The notes under the pieces are model-generated. The model did not search any database, was not told where the DNA came from, and worked only from the letters and a program-made list of their open reading frames with translations. A program made the translations under genes and the position numbers. From Psychrobacter sp. Pi2-52 (GTDB taxonomy: Bacteria; Pseudomonadota; Gammaproteobacteria; Pseudomonadales; Moraxellaceae): a DNA stretch of 64,000 nucleotides. Where the stretch lies: assembly GCF_904846705.1 (NCBI RefSeq), contig NZ_CAJHBS010000008.1, forward strand, positions 1-64,000, in the 5' to 3' direction. Below, one piece after another: positions 39,692-51,009 of this stretch. How positions within the stretch are numbered: the first letter of the stretch is position 1; the number at the start of each line of letters is the position of its first letter.

Positions 39692-40495
39692 ATGACTGCT
39701 TGGTTAGCCATCATTGCGCCTGCTTGGATCGCTGGCAGTATATTAGCGTTATTATCAGCGCCGTTAGGTTGCTTGGTATTGTGGCGGCGCATGGCGTTTT
39801 TCGCCGATGCCTTAGCTCATGGCACGTTGCTAGGTGTGGCTTTGGCTGTGTGGTGGCAATTACCAATGGGTATCGGCATTGCATTGGTCAGTGTCATGGT
39901 CGTACTGGGACTGGTCTTGATTGATGATGAGCGTCTGCCAGTGGATGCTGTATTGGCAGTCGTGTCAGTGTCGCTCCTGTGCCTAGGCTTACTGGCTTTG
40001 ACCCAATTGACTGACCAACAGGCCAATGTGCTCGGATTTTTATTCGGCAATTTGCTAGATCTCGATTGGGCAGATTTGCCTTTGCTTGCTGGTAGCGTAT
40101 TAGCTGGCTTGGGACTGCTTATCTACATTTGGCCTGCGCAAATCAAGCTGGCAACGCATGAAGCATTGGCACGTATTCAAGGTATCAACCCAACGCGGCA
40201 ACGGCTGTTTTTTATGGGTGTACTGGCAGGGTTTTGTGCGATTGCACTACAAGCGGTTGGTAGTCTATTAATTAGCGGGTTATTAGTGCTACCTGCACTG
40301 ACCGCACGTCTATGGTCAGCATCGCCAAAACAAATGGTGATTATAGCGTTGATAATCGCTCAACTGGGTGTGACACTTGGTGTGTGGGGCAGTATTTGGC
40401 TAGATATTCAAACAGGTCTTTCTATCGTCTTGATATTAGCGGCTTTATTTTTTACTGCACTCATTTTTTCAAAGTTAATAAAGATAAAACTTTAG
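39692..40495 (+). CDS. znuB: Zinc ABC transporter permease ZnuB
   Basis: A 267-residue inner-membrane permease of the ABC-3 family with about eight to nine membrane segments. The conserved start region LSAPLGCLVLWRRMAFFADALAHGTLLGVAL is typical. It lies 113 bases after znuC and completes the zinc importer with ZnuA and ZnuC. Confidence 0.95.
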   Translation: MTAWLAIIAPAWIAGSILALLSAPLGCLVLWRRMAFFADALAHGTLLGVALAVWWQLPMGIGIALVSVMVVLGLVLIDDERLPVDAVLAVVSVSLLCLGLLALTQLTDQQANVLGFLFGNLLDLDWADLPLLAGSVLAGLGLLIYIWPAQIKLATHEALARIQGINPTRQRLFFMGVLAGFCAIALQAVGSLLISGLLVLPALTARLWSASPKQMVIIALIIAQLGVTLGVWGSIWLDIQTGLSIVLILAALFFTALIFSKLIKIKL

Positions 40496-40811
40496 TTAGC
40501 GTCGCTGTAAATACGTTATAATAAATAAAACATGACTGTTTTTCGCTATCTTTTTGTTCAACTTTATTTTATTAATATAATGAATACTTTAGCTCGATAA
40601 TACTATAAGGTGGCTCTAGACTTTAAATTTGCTATTGCTAGTTGATAGTATAAATATCGTTGATTAGAGTCAAAGTAAGCTCAAGGCAAACGCTGTGCTC
40701 TTTTATAGTAGATTAATAATAATTATAAAGACCCAGTGAAAAATAGTAGCTCATTTATCCATACTCGCGCTAACAATACTTATTGTTGTGACTCGATAAG
40801 GGACTGAACCA
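40496..40811. other. Intergenic region between znuB and cpdA
   Basis: About 315 AT-rich bases, probably holding the cpdA promoter. I see no gene or strong hairpin. Confidence 0.45.
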
Positions 40812-41651
40812 ATGCCAAACTATCCTGCCAATAAGTTAAGCACCTCTGATAAAACGATAAATATTTTACAGATTACTGATTTGCATTTATCGACGCCTGT
40901 CCTTGTTGATGAGAGTAATACCTATAGTGATGATATGGCTTGTCAGCGTAGTTTTGAAGCAGTTCTCCAACAGGCACTTAGTGAAGATATTCGCTGTGAT
41001 TTGATTATTGTGACCGGTGACTTGGTCAATCGAGTAAAGTCCTCAATTTATGATCATATCTTTACTGTATTACAAGCGACTCAGATTCCTTTTGCTTGTA
41101 TTGCGGGTAATCATGATGTGACGGACGAGAATGGTAAAGAATTGCCGTTTTTTCAGCGAGAACTTGTCGCTCAACCTGCTGACTTACGTTTGTTAAGTCG
41201 TCATGTCATTGAGACTGAATACTGGCAGCTGTTGTTATTAGACTCCTCTATTTCTGGTAAGGTCGCAGGCGAGATTACGCCTACTGATATCAATTGGTTA
41301 TGTGAGAGACTCAGCACCTGTGATAAGCCCGCATTAATCGCCCTACACCACCATATTGTTCCAGTTGACTCTGACTGGATTGATACCCATATGGCAGAAA
41401 ACACTGAGAGCTTTTGGCAGCATATGGCGCCATTTGAACAGCTACAAGTGGTGATCAGTGGCCATACTCACCAAGAGCAAGTTCGACTGCGCCAAGGCGT
41501 CACGGTGTATAGCACGCCATCTACCTGCTATCAGTTCAAACCTTATGAAGATGATTTTTCTTATGATGAGCATGCATTACCAGGATATCGCTGGTTGCAA
41601 TTAGCCAACAATGGAACAGTTGCAAGCTGGGTTGAAAGACTGGATACTTGA
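40812..41651 (+). CDS. cpdA: 3',5'-cyclic-AMP phosphodiesterase CpdA
   Basis: A 279-residue calcineurin-like metallophosphoesterase. Metal motifs in order: DLHLS, GDLVN, GNHD, HHH and GHTH. Size and motif spacing match CpdA (about 275 residues), which hydrolyses cAMP and so tunes the CRP/Vfr regulon. It stands alone. Another class III phosphodiesterase role is possible. Confidence 0.88.
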   Translation: MPNYPANKLSTSDKTINILQITDLHLSTPVLVDESNTYSDDMACQRSFEAVLQQALSEDIRCDLIIVTGDLVNRVKSSIYDHIFTVLQATQIPFACIAGNHDVTDENGKELPFFQRELVAQPADLRLLSRHVIETEYWQLLLLDSSISGKVAGEITPTDINWLCERLSTCDKPALIALHHHIVPVDSDWIDTHMAENTESFWQHMAPFEQLQVVISGHTHQEQVRLRQGVTVYSTPSTCYQFKPYEDDFSYDEHALPGYRWLQLANNGTVASWVERLDT

Positions 41652-42143
41652 TGCCCAGAATTATTGGTACTGGTATAAGTCTTAGCCCTTTATACTTATA
41701 GCTTTCACCAATATTTTTTGATAAAAAACACAGTAATAAACAAATAAAATATGTATTCAATATAAAAAATCACTTCATTATTATTACAAACAATGATACA
41801 ACTTATGAAATAAAGCAAGGGTGGCCCAATATCTAATATGAAGTCACTGCACGATAGCTAGGATGGCCCATTAACCACAAGCTCAGTTTTCACAATCAAT
41901 GACCTACGGCATGCTTTAGACAGTATTATTCAAACCGAAGTTTATATAACAACCTATCTAACAATCGGTATATAACTGTCAAGATATAAAGTCTACGATA
42001 TTATTTGATCAGCTGTGTTACTTGTATTACCAAGTGGTGAAACGTTTGATAAAAGGACAAATTGTAGCGTTTGTAGCATTAATAACGTCTTGTCTTTTGA
42101 TACGTCGTTTTATTGAATTAATTTGAAAAAGTAGGATACCCAT
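41652..42143. other. Intergenic region between cpdA and dksA
   Basis: About 490 AT-rich bases that include the dksA promoter and its AGGATA ribosome binding site. No gene or clear repeat is seen. Confidence 0.45.
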
Positions 42144-42581
42144 ATGAGCACCCTGACCACGAATCCGAGTGAAGTTAAATTTACTCCTTATGTGCCGGCC
42201 AAAGACGAAGAGTATATGTCTGATGCGCAGTTGGAGCACTTTAAGGCTATTTTATTGGATTGGAAAAACCAACTGATTGGCGAAGCGGATCGTACCAAAA
42301 ACTACATCCAAGATGAGTCAAGCGCTATGCCAGACATCAATGACCGTGCCACTCAAGAAGAAGAGTTTGCATTGGCATTACGTACTCGCGACCGTGAGCG
42401 CAAACTTATCCGCAAAATCGACAAATCTATGTTAGAAATCGAAAATGATGACTATGGATTTTGTGAGACTTGTGGTGTAGAGATTGGATTACGTCGCCTT
42501 GAAGCACGTCCAACCGCTACTCAATGTATCGACTGCAAAACCTTATCTGAAATCAAAGAACGTCAAAACCAAGGCGCTTAG
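42144..42581 (+). CDS. dksA: RNA polymerase-binding transcription factor DksA
   Basis: A 145-residue factor that works with ppGpp in the secondary channel of RNA polymerase to adjust rRNA and amino-acid promoters. The coiled-coil tip has the acidic DINDRATQEEE region, and the zinc finger is CETCG ... CIDCK (near the C-terminus). Length is standard. A terminator follows, then gluQ, which is a common neighbour. Confidence 0.97.
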   Translation: MSTLTTNPSEVKFTPYVPAKDEEYMSDAQLEHFKAILLDWKNQLIGEADRTKNYIQDESSAMPDINDRATQEEEFALALRTRDRERKLIRKIDKSMLEIENDDYGFCETCGVEIGLRRLEARPTATQCIDCKTLSEIKERQNQGA

Positions 42582-42611
42582 ATCAGATATTACAGATATG
42601 AATGTAAGCAG

Positions 42612-42640
42612 AAGCGACCTTATAATAGGTCGCTTTTTGT
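42612..42640 (+). terminator. Terminator after dksA
   Basis: AAGCGACCT, loop TATAAT, AGGTCGCTT, then a T-run, 30 bases after the dksA stop. Confidence 0.9.
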
Positions 42641-42810
42641 ATTTAGACTGTCACTATTTTGCTGCGTTACTAATTTTACTCTGAAAAATATAATCGCTTG
42701 AATAATGACATGACTAACAAAACAATCTCATTTAATGAATATCTTTTGTTACTCATATTTATTATTCTATCTTTATTACCTTTTATAGACAGCCATTTAT
42801 TTTGAAAACA

Positions 42811-43818
42811 ATGCCTACCGCCATGCCGACTCAAACGCCACCATCACAGCCCATTGGCCGCTTTGCGCCTTCACCAACGGGTGAGTTACATCTTGGCTCT
42901 CTAACCACCGCGCTTGCCAGCTTTTGCCATATCAAATCAATCGGTGGTAAATGGCTTTTACGTATGGAAGATACCGATACTGAACGCTGTGATCGGCAGT
43001 TCACTGAGCAAATTTTAATGGATCTTGAGGCACTTGGGCTACATTGGGATGGCGATGTTATTTATCAGTCTGAACGCATTGATATCTACAACGATTATCT
43101 ATCATCATACCTAGGGCCGTTGACCTATGGCTGCCAATGCTCCCGTAAAGATTTAGAACAGTATTGGGCGCAAGAAGAGATAAGTAGAAACCATAGTCGT
43201 GCTAGCTTAGTTGCGCCGACCGATCAGACACCTTTGAACGAACAAGTTCCATCAATTGACCAAGTACAACTCAATAGGCAGCGGTATCCGCGTCGCTGTG
43301 TGGCAGCTGACCTTGATAGACAGCAGCATAAGCTACGTATTCAACTACCAGACTATCGGATTGGCTTCAATGATGGTATTCAGGGACTACAATGGGAGAA
43401 TCCGCAGCAGACGTTAGGCGATATGGTCGCTCGTCGCCAAGATGGTATGATTAATTACATACTGGCAGCCAGTCTCGATGATGGTCTACAGCAGGTTACT
43501 CATATCATGCGTGGCCTTGATATTCTACCTATGACGACTGCACAGATCGGCATTATGCAAGCCGCGCGCCTACCTATTATTGACCAATGGTATCATCTGC
43601 CATTGATTAATAATGCTGACGGTCAAAAGCTTTCTAAGCAAAATCTTGCTCAACCCATCGATACATCAGACCCGAGTCAACTTATTGCTGAAGCACTATC
43701 GCTATTACAGCAACCAAAGGTCGATGTCGATACCCCAGAAAATATGCTTAAACAAGCCATTGCTCAATGGGACAATACCCCACTACAAGGCAAGCAACAA
43801 TTAAATCTGTCTTATTAA
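42811..43818 (+). CDS. gluQ: Glutamyl-Q tRNA(Asp) synthetase
   Basis: A 335-residue paralogue of glutamyl-tRNA synthetase that lacks the anticodon-binding domain and puts Glu on the queuosine of tRNA(Asp). The HIGH-like [16 protein letters not shown] (about 16 to 31) and KMSKS-like GQKLSKQ are present. Zinc-site residues are in [10 protein letters not shown] Gln/Pro-rich insertion near 130 to 165 adds about 25 residues. ATG at 42811 is chosen over a TTG three codons earlier. Confidence 0.93.
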   Translation: MPTAMPTQTPPSQPIGRFAPSPTGELHLGSLTTALASFCHIKSIGGKWLLRMEDTDTERCDRQFTEQILMDLEALGLHWDGDVIYQSERIDIYNDYLSSYLGPLTYGCQCSRKDLEQYWAQEEISRNHSRASLVAPTDQTPLNEQVPSIDQVQLNRQRYPRRCVAADLDRQQHKLRIQLPDYRIGFNDGIQGLQWENPQQTLGDMVARRQDGMINYILAASLDDGLQQVTHIMRGLDILPMTTAQIGIMQAARLPIIDQWYHLPLINNADGQKLSKQNLAQPIDTSDPSQLIAEALSLLQQPKVDVDTPENMLKQAIAQWDNTPLQGKQQLNLSY

Positions 43819-43847
43819 TGAGAGTTCAAAAGCTACAAATAGACAAT

Positions 43848-43877
43848 AAAAAGCGCCACTATGAGTGACGCTTTCAT
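43848..43877. terminator. Terminator between gluQ and ftsW
   Basis: AAAGCG and CACT pair with AGTG and CGCTTT around a short loop. It lies between convergent genes, with A-run on one side and T-run on the other. Confidence 0.7.
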
Positions 43878-43945
43878 TCCGATAGTTCGCAATACTATTT
43901 ACCGAAACTCTGAAGCTATGCAGAGACTATTATATATAGAGCCTA

Positions 43946-45142
43946 TTAGTAATAACGGCATTGGCTTTTTTCTATTTCAGGGCTTTCTTTATATATTTTT
44001 AATAATAGCGCGACCATAACCAAGCTAATCAACATAGACGATCCACCATAACTAAAGAACGGCATAGTGAGACCTTTGGTTGGAATAGCACCCATATTCA
44101 TCGCAGCGTTAATAATCGTCTGGGCAATAAACACCACACCGATTCCGAAAGCGGTATAGCTCATACGCATTTGACGACGTTTTAGCGCATTGTAACTGAT
44201 ACGCATCGCACTACCGATGATCAACGCTTCAAGTATCAGTACCATACTGACACCGACAAACCCTAACTCTTCACCTGTAATGGCTAATAAAAAATCCGTA
44301 TGTGCCTCAGGCAAATGCGACAGTTTCTGTACACTTTCGCCATAGCCAACACCCGTGAACTGCCCACGACCAAAGGCGATCAAACTACGTGCGAGCTGAT
44401 AATCAGTATCTTGTACATCGTCAAATGGATCCATAAACGACATCACACGCACCAGTCGGTACTCTGCCGTAGTCACCATCAACACTGCACCGCCAACAGC
44501 AGCAGCACCCAAGGCTAAGAAGTGCTTATAAGGTGCTCCAGCAATATAAAAAATCGCGAACAGCGTACCAATAATGACGACAAAAGAACCAAAATCTGGC
44601 TGCGATAATAACAGTATCGTTATCAGCGCCACTACCAGCATAATTCGCAAGAAGCCATCTAAGCCATTACGAACTTCAAAAGATCGGCGCACCACAAAGT
44701 CAGATACAAACACAATCATGACCAGTTTGGCCAACTCAGCTACCTGAAAGTTAAAGCCGCCTACTGTGAGCCAGCGTTTGGAGCCATTAATTGGCGTACT
44801 AAACAGTGTTGCAACAAGTAATAGCCCTGTGATACCTAACAAAGCAAACTGGGTCTCAGTCTTATATAGGGTGCGTAAAGACACGCCATAATAAGGAATA
44901 ACCGCAACGATTAAACCAATCGTCATATACAACAACTGGTTTTTGAAAAAATACAGCTCAGTCATACCACGGCTAAGCGCAAAAGGGATAGAAGCAGAAG
45001 CCACCATCAGCAGACTAAGCACCATCATACAGCCGACGCTTGATAATAAAATTGCGCGCGCTGACGGCATAGACAGAACACCGTCTGAGCCAGAGGTTTG
45101 CTTGGTTTGGGGCGAGGAACGAAAAAAAGAAGAGAGCGCCAT
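43946..45142 (-). CDS. ftsW: Septal peptidoglycan polymerase FtsW
   Basis: A roughly 398-residue SEDS glycosyltransferase with about ten membrane segments that polymerises septal glycan together with FtsI. Conserved segments include GSKRWLTVGGFNFQVAELAK, QPDFGSFVV and KGLTMPFFSYGGSSML. The start is uncertain: ATG at 45142 is kept, and a GTG at 45193 would add 17 residues; neither has a clear ribosome binding site. It lies 277 bases after murD on the same strand. Confidence 0.92.
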   Translation of the reverse strand: MALSSFFRSSPQTKQTSGSDGVLSMPSARAILLSSVGCMMVLSLLMVASASIPFALSRGMTELYFFKNQLLYMTIGLIVAVIPYYGVSLRTLYKTETQFALLGITGLLLVATLFSTPINGSKRWLTVGGFNFQVAELAKLVMIVFVSDFVVRRSFEVRNGLDGFLRIMLVVALITILLLSQPDFGSFVVIIGTLFAIFYIAGAPYKHFLALGAAAVGGAVLMVTTAEYRLVRVMSFMDPFDDVQDTDYQLARSLIAFGRGQFTGVGYGESVQKLSHLPEAHTDFLLAITGEELGFVGVSMVLILEALIIGSAMRISYNALKRRQMRMSYTAFGIGVVFIAQTIINAAMNMGAIPTKGLTMPFFSYGGSSMLISLVMVALLLKIYKESPEIEKSQCRYY

Positions 45143-45419
45143 AATTTTATATACACTAACAAACGAAAAAACACGGCGTCTATGAAACGCCACCGTTTAA
45201 AAAATCATAAAATAAATCGTACTAAATAGATGGTGATAGGAAACCTGTAACCCTCGGCAAACGTCTGAGCTAGCACCTATTTCAGCAATCAAGATTATAT
45301 GCTTGACAGTAGCAGCAATCTATAAGCAAAACAATCATTTATCCAGAAAATACTGGCTGCTGCTAAAGACGCGATATGCGATATGCCAATCTATATAGCT
45401 GACTGACCTATTTGGCTAC

Positions 45420-46847
45420 CTATGAAGCTTCTGATTGCGCTGTGCTTAATTGATTGACCAGTTGGCTAAAGTGGTCACCGCGCGCGGCATAACCACTATA
45501 TTGGTCAAAGCTAGCACAGGCAGGTGACAACAATACAGCCTGCACTTGCGATAAACTACTGGTAGTGACTTGTTGGATAGTCGCAAATGCATTCTCTAAT
45601 GTCTGACACTGATGTAGTGCAACATCATCACTCAATTTAGCAGCTCTTAGGTGTTGTTCAATCTGCTGACCATCTTCACCAATGAACAAGACTTGGCTCA
45701 CGTATTGATTGATAAAAGGCGTTAATTCACCAAACTGTTGCCCTTTGCCTTGCCCACCTAAGATCAATAGTAGCTTACCGTCTTTCGGCGCATAGACTGC
45801 ACCCAAGCCTTCGATAGCGGCCATGGTCGAACCAATATTGGTGCCTTTAGAATCATTGAAATAATCAATACCAGCAGCGTTAGCCACATATTGGCAGCGG
45901 TGCTCAAGACCTGTGAACTGCTGCAAAGTGGTTAGCATGCTCTCTAGCGGTAATCCTGCAAGCTCGCCAAGTGCCAGAGCCGCTTGCGCATTCAGTAGAT
46001 TATGACGACCTTTAATCAACAGTTTGTCTGCCGACAGTAATCGTTCTGTACCACGAGCAAGATAAGTTTGGCCTTCTGTGTCGGTAATAAGGCCATACTG
46101 ACCTTTATCAGGGGCATGAATACCGGTACTAATTCTCGGTAGGTTGTCTGCGACCAATGGACGAGTCAGTGCATCTTCGCGGTTAATCATCACTGACTTG
46201 GCACCTTGGAATATACGGTGTTTGGCTTGATGGTAGCCAAGCATGTCTCCATGACGATCTAAGTGATCAGGCGACATATTGAGCACAGTTGCTACTTTTG
46301 CGCCCAAGTTGGTGACGGTTTCTAACTGAAAGCTAGACAGCTCAAGCACCGCAAGCTCCATATCAGGATTCGCTAGCAATGTTAAAGCTGGTACACCTAT
46401 ATTGCCGCCGACACCTACATTAACGCCAGCATCTGCCGCCATTTGACCAACTAACGTAGTGACCGTACTTTTGGCGTTAGAACCTGTAATCGCTACGATT
46501 GGTACGGTACACGCTTCACAGAACAGTTGAATATCACTAACTACAGGAATATTGGCTTGGCGAGCAGCAGCTACTGCGGCAGTTTCGAGAGAAATACCTG
46601 GGCTAATAATAATACGTGCCGCTTGCTGCAATAAATCGGCATCTATATCACCAAACTGACGAATCTCTATCTCGGCTGGCAACTGATCGGCCAATTTAGG
46701 GGTAACTTGAGCATCAGTGACTGCGACTTGATAGCCTTGTTTGGCCAGATAATGCGCGACGGACAATCCAGACTGCCCCAAACCGACTACGACTTGTAGA
46801 CCACTACCCTTATGAAGTAAGGCTTCTGTTGCTGTATTAGTGGTCAT
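45420..46847 (-). CDS. murD: UDP-N-acetylmuramoylalanine--D-glutamate ligase
   Basis: A 475-residue cytoplasmic ligase that adds D-Glu to UDP-MurNAc-L-Ala. The P-loop is ITGSNAKSTVTTL (about 119 to 131), the central NMSPDHLDRHG motif and YFNDSKGTNIGSTMAA are typical. Length is standard. In this genome murD-ftsW is about 11 kb from the rest of the mur genes. Confidence 0.96.
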   Translation of the reverse strand: MTTNTATEALLHKGSGLQVVVGLGQSGLSVAHYLAKQGYQVAVTDAQVTPKLADQLPAEIEIRQFGDIDADLLQQAARIIISPGISLETAAVAAARQANIPVVSDIQLFCEACTVPIVAITGSNAKSTVTTLVGQMAADAGVNVGVGGNIGVPALTLLANPDMELAVLELSSFQLETVTNLGAKVATVLNMSPDHLDRHGDMLGYHQAKHRIFQGAKSVMINREDALTRPLVADNLPRISTGIHAPDKGQYGLITDTEGQTYLARGTERLLSADKLLIKGRHNLLNAQAALALGELAGLPLESMLTTLQQFTGLEHRCQYVANAAGIDYFNDSKGTNIGSTMAAIEGLGAVYAPKDGKLLLILGGQGKGQQFGELTPFINQYVSQVLFIGEDGQQIEQHLRAAKLSDDVALHQCQTLENAFATIQQVTTSSLSQVQAVLLSPACASFDQYSGYAARGDHFSQLVNQLSTAQSEAS

Positions 46848-47555
46848 ATCTATTCCTTCTATTAAACGAGAAAAATTGCATCAAATAAGTCTGCTGTATA
46901 GCGACTCTAAACGACGCCGCTAAGATATGCAGCATCTTAACGCCATCGTTCAGATTTCGGTAATGATTTTTTATGACTTTATGCTATTATTCGCCTGTTT
47001 TTATATTAAGTGGCTAATGCTATAATAGTCAGCTTGATTAATATTTATCAGTATTTTGCTGAGCACATTGCTCAAGCATTTTAGTTTAGCATGTTGTCAC
47101 ATTTATCGCGCTATTGTCACGCCTCTTCATCAACGATTCTTGTTGTGATAAGGGTGTATCAGACAATTTTGATAATTTGACGAGTGATATATCACCTTCT
47201 ACTACAGCAAGTGATTGCTGACTCTATATATTATTGTAGGTACATCTATCTAGTTGCCTATTTTAAGCAATCTTTTAAAAAATATTTTTAGGTAATTTAC
47301 TGCCCTTATCATCGTATTGATTATTGATGAGCGTATTTTTGATACCAAAAAAATCAGTAGATACCTCGGTTATTAGTTAGATATCTTGGTTATTAGTTAG
47401 ATATTTTGGTTATTAGTTTCTCACAATCCAACACAGCAACATGACCTAGTGCATGTTGAAGTAAAAGAAAAATGAATAGCTATTATTAGCGACGCGATCA
47501 TTTTATAAATGAGTAATGATTACTTTTTTTGCCTCTAACCCTATGTAGTTTACTT
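46848..47555. other. Divergent region between murD and the SulP gene
   Basis: About 700 AT-rich bases with no gene. It carries the 20-base triple tandem repeat at 47361-47420, about 135 bases before the transporter start. Confidence 0.5.
47361..47420. repeat. Three tandem 20-base repeats
   Basis: Units begin at 47361, 47381 and 47401, each close to ATAYYTYGGTTATTAGTTAG. The shared core GGTTATTAGTT is identical in all three. Twenty bases is about two helical turns, so proteins bound to each unit would face the same side. They lie upstream of the SulP transporter gene. Confidence 0.8.
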
Positions 47556-49055
47556 ATGACATCTTTTATTGATAACTTGCGTGACGAGTGGTTTTCCAAT
47601 GTTCGCGGTGACGTTTTATCGGGTTTGGTTGTAGCTCTAGCCCTTATTCCAGAAGCCATTGCCTTTTCTATTATCGCTGGTGTCGATCCAAAGGTTGGCT
47701 TATATGCCTCATTTTGTATCGCGGTAGTGATCAGTTTTGTCGGTGGTCGTCCGGGTATGATTTCGGCAGCGACTGGCGCTATGGCACTGGTTATGGTCGA
47801 TTTGGTTGCTGACCATGGTCTGCAATATTTGCTTGCCGCAACTTTGCTTTGTGGTGCCATTCAGGTCGTGATGGGCATTCTAAAGCTTGGTAACCTGATG
47901 CGCTTTGTTTCCCGCTCAGTGGTTATCGGTTTCGTCAATGCTTTAGCAATATTGATTTTTGCTGCGCAATTACCAGAACTGAACCCCATGACTGAGCGTG
48001 TTGGCACGACCGTTTATATCATGACGGCAGCTGGTTTGGCGATTATTTATCTGTTTCCCCTTATTCCTAAAATCGGTCGCATCGTTCCTTCACCGCTTAT
48101 TTGTATTGTAGGTTTGACCGCTGTTGCAATGTATATGAATCTTGACATTCGCAACGTTGGCAGCATGGGTGATTTGCCAGATTCATTGCCAGTATTCTTG
48201 TTGCCTGACATTCCATTAAACCTAAATACCTTGCTGATTATTGCACCCTACTCTATCGCGCTTGCCATCGTTGGTCTTTTAGAGTCTATGATGACAGCGA
48301 CAATCGTCGATGAATTGACCGATACCCCAAGTGATAAAAACAAAGAGTGTCGTGGTCAAGGTATGGCTAATGTCGTGTCGGGTTTCTTTGGTGGTATGGC
48401 AGGCTGTGCGATGATTGGCCAGTCAATGATTAACGTCAAATCGGGTGGTCGTACGCGTCTGTCTACTTTGATGGCCGGGGTTGTCCTTCTGATTATGGTC
48501 GTGTTCTTAAGTGAGTGGGTCAGTCAAATCCCAATGGCAGCCCTAGTTGCAGTCATGATTATGGTATCGATTGGTACGTTTAACTGGCAATCTATTCGCG
48601 AGTTTAAGACGCATCCAATGTCGTTCAATATTGTCATGCTAGCGACTGTATTGACTACCGTCTTTACTCACAACTTGGCTTACGGTGTCGGCGTAGGTGT
48701 TTTACTGTCTGCTTTAGCATTTGCTAATAAAATTGGTCAGTTCTTAACTATCTTTAGTGAATATGATGACAGCAGCAACACCCGTTATTATTATGTTCAA
48801 GGGCAGGTATTCTTTGCCTCTACCACCCAGTTCCTAAATAGTTTCGATACCAAAGAAGCTGTAGACAGTATTCAGATTGATGTAAGCCAAGCGCATTTTT
48901 GGGATGTTAGCGCTGTTGATACTTTAGACAAGCTAGTGATGCGCTTGCAACGTGAAGGTATTGATGTCAAAGTGGTAGGACTCAACAATGCGAGTCGAAC
49001 ACTGATTGATCGCTTCTCTATTCATGACCGCCGAGACATTGGCTTGTTAGACTAA
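47556..49055 (+). CDS. SulP-family inorganic anion transporter
   Basis: A roughly 499-residue SLC26/SulP transporter. The transmembrane part (about 20 to 395) begins with [28 protein letters not shown], the family signature, and a STAS domain forms the C-terminus (about 415 to 499; [25 protein letters not shown]). A UspA-family gene follows at once. This pairing is seen for bicarbonate transporters of the BicA type, so bicarbonate is plausible, but sulfate or another anion is possible. The ATG at 47556 is chosen over an in-frame TTG at 47529. Confidence 0.9.
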   Translation: MTSFIDNLRDEWFSNVRGDVLSGLVVALALIPEAIAFSIIAGVDPKVGLYASFCIAVVISFVGGRPGMISAATGAMALVMVDLVADHGLQYLLAATLLCGAIQVVMGILKLGNLMRFVSRSVVIGFVNALAILIFAAQLPELNPMTERVGTTVYIMTAAGLAIIYLFPLIPKIGRIVPSPLICIVGLTAVAMYMNLDIRNVGSMGDLPDSLPVFLLPDIPLNLNTLLIIAPYSIALAIVGLLESMMTATIVDELTDTPSDKNKECRGQGMANVVSGFFGGMAGCAMIGQSMINVKSGGRTRLSTLMAGVVLLIMVVFLSEWVSQIPMAALVAVMIMVSIGTFNWQSIREFKTHPMSFNIVMLATVLTTVFTHNLAYGVGVGVLLSALAFANKIGQFLTIFSEYDDSSNTRYYYVQGQVFFASTTQFLNSFDTKEAVDSIQIDVSQAHFWDVSAVDTLDKLVMRLQREGIDVKVVGLNNASRTLIDRFSIHDRRDIGLLD

Positions 49056-49151
49056 GCGACACTGCTAAGTAAATCTACGCGGTTGCCATGTGACTATATT
49101 ATTAGTCTATGGATAATGTATCGGATATTAATAGACAGTTATATTGGTAAA

Positions 49152-49183
49152 AGGGTTGGATGTATTTTTTATACGCCAACCCT
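49152..49183. repeat. Hairpin AGGGTTGG ... CCAACCCT between the SulP and UspA genes
   Basis: Perfect eight-base arms, with an inner GTAT/ATAC stem, about 100 bases after the transporter stop. No T-run follows, so it may protect or process the transcript rather than end it. Confidence 0.55.
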
Positions 49184-49229
49184 AAACTAAGATAGCAGAT
49201 TTTTATTATTAAAATGATGTGGTCGTTTT

Positions 49230-50084
49230 ATGAGTAATTTAAAACCAGATAGTGTGATTGCTTGCTTGGACTGTCCTGATCATGTTCAAGCGGTACTAGA
49301 GGCCAGTATGTGGGCTTCTATTCGCCTGCGCGCGCCTGTTGGCTTATTGCACTCGATGCCAAGTTTGCAGCAAAAAGCCGCTATTAATTATTCTGGTTGT
49401 CTCAATATTGATGACGAAAACGCTTTGCTCGAACAGTTCACATCCAAAGAACATCTAAGCAACTGTGAACTAAAGGCACAAGGCCGATTGCTATTATCTC
49501 AAGCAACCTCGTATTGTGAGCAGCAACGCCATAAGCTAAAGACATACACACTGCATCGTCATGAGAACCTCAACCAAAGCATTGATTACGTCGATGACAA
49601 AGCACAAATGATCGTTATAGGTCATCATGTCACCTGCAAATCAACACTAAGTCAACTCATTCGAGTCAGTCACTGCCCCATTTTGGTGACACATGCACCA
49701 TTTTTGCCCCCTACTACCGCTTTATTTGCGTTTGATAACAGTCCAACGTGCCATAAACTACTAAATTGGCTGTGTAAAACGCCACTGGTGCGTGCACTAA
49801 CGGTTCATATTGTGATGGTTGGCAAGGAAACTTCTGATAACTGTGATGCGTTGCGTGAAGCCTACGCCAAACTCAAACAGGCGGGTATCAAATCCAAAAA
49901 GACATTGCTTGACTGCCGTGATGTAGCTGCGGCTTTGAACTACTATCAAAATCAGCATGATATCGGTTTACTTATGACTGGGGCTTTTGGCCAATCTCGT
50001 CTACGCGAATTACTACAAGGTAGCGACACTAAAAAGCTATTGGTCAGTACAAAAACCCCTTATCTACTATTTCCTAAAGCCTAA
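49230..50084 (+). CDS. Universal stress protein with two UspA domains
   Basis: A 284-residue soluble protein made of two UspA-like halves (about 8 to 155 and 160 to 282). The first half has a Rossmann-like start (VIACLDCPDHVQAVLEASMWA); the second ends in TGAFGQSRLRELLQGSDTKKLLVSTKTPYLLF, which resembles the Usp nucleotide-binding G-2x-G-9x-G-S/T motif. It lies downstream of the SulP gene and probably supports or regulates it, as in other SulP-Usp pairs. Confidence 0.85.
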   Translation: MSNLKPDSVIACLDCPDHVQAVLEASMWASIRLRAPVGLLHSMPSLQQKAAINYSGCLNIDDENALLEQFTSKEHLSNCELKAQGRLLLSQATSYCEQQRHKLKTYTLHRHENLNQSIDYVDDKAQMIVIGHHVTCKSTLSQLIRVSHCPILVTHAPFLPPTTALFAFDNSPTCHKLLNWLCKTPLVRALTVHIVMVGKETSDNCDALREAYAKLKQAGIKSKKTLLDCRDVAAALNYYQNQHDIGLLMTGAFGQSRLRELLQGSDTKKLLVSTKTPYLLFPKA

Positions 50085-50460
50085 CGACGTATATATAAAC
50101 ACGCCCAAACCCTTTATCTATCTAAGCCCAGGGGTCTGACTACTATGTTAGGCTCTGCCGCTTACCTCTATTCTCTCTCTACCTTCCCGCCATTCATCTT
50201 TGATACGCTTGCATGAAAAGGCCAAGCGAACGACCAAACTCAAGTTAGCAAATCGTCACATGAAATAAAGGGATAGCCTCCCCAAGCACTCAAAAAGTTG
50301 GTTATAATAAAGTTTTCGTTAACCAAACGCTAAAGATTGATTCACCTTTATTATGCTTGTAGCGATGGCTCTAATCGTTGCATCGTAGCCCATATTCTAT
50401 GTTACTACTGTTATTACTTTTTAATGAACAACGCCAATTCTACCTCCCCCCTTGAGTAGG
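50085..50460. other. Intergenic region before glnK
   Basis: About 375 bases with no gene. Upstream activator sites for NtrC would be expected here if the sigma-54 promoter is real, but I do not see a clear match. Confidence 0.4.
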
Positions 50461-50902
<442 letters not shown>

Positions 50903-51009
50903 ATTTGAAGACCTACCTACGGGCATAAACTTATAGGTACAGACTCTTACAGCATTTTTATCTATCGGTAATGCCGATATCTATATTATAAATTCAAGGG
51001 GGAATTTAA

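Noticed and set aside
45420-46847. Unusual MurD P-loop GSNAKST
   Set aside because: The Ala in place of Gly is, as far as I recall, normal for MurD of Pseudomonas and Acinetobacter relatives.
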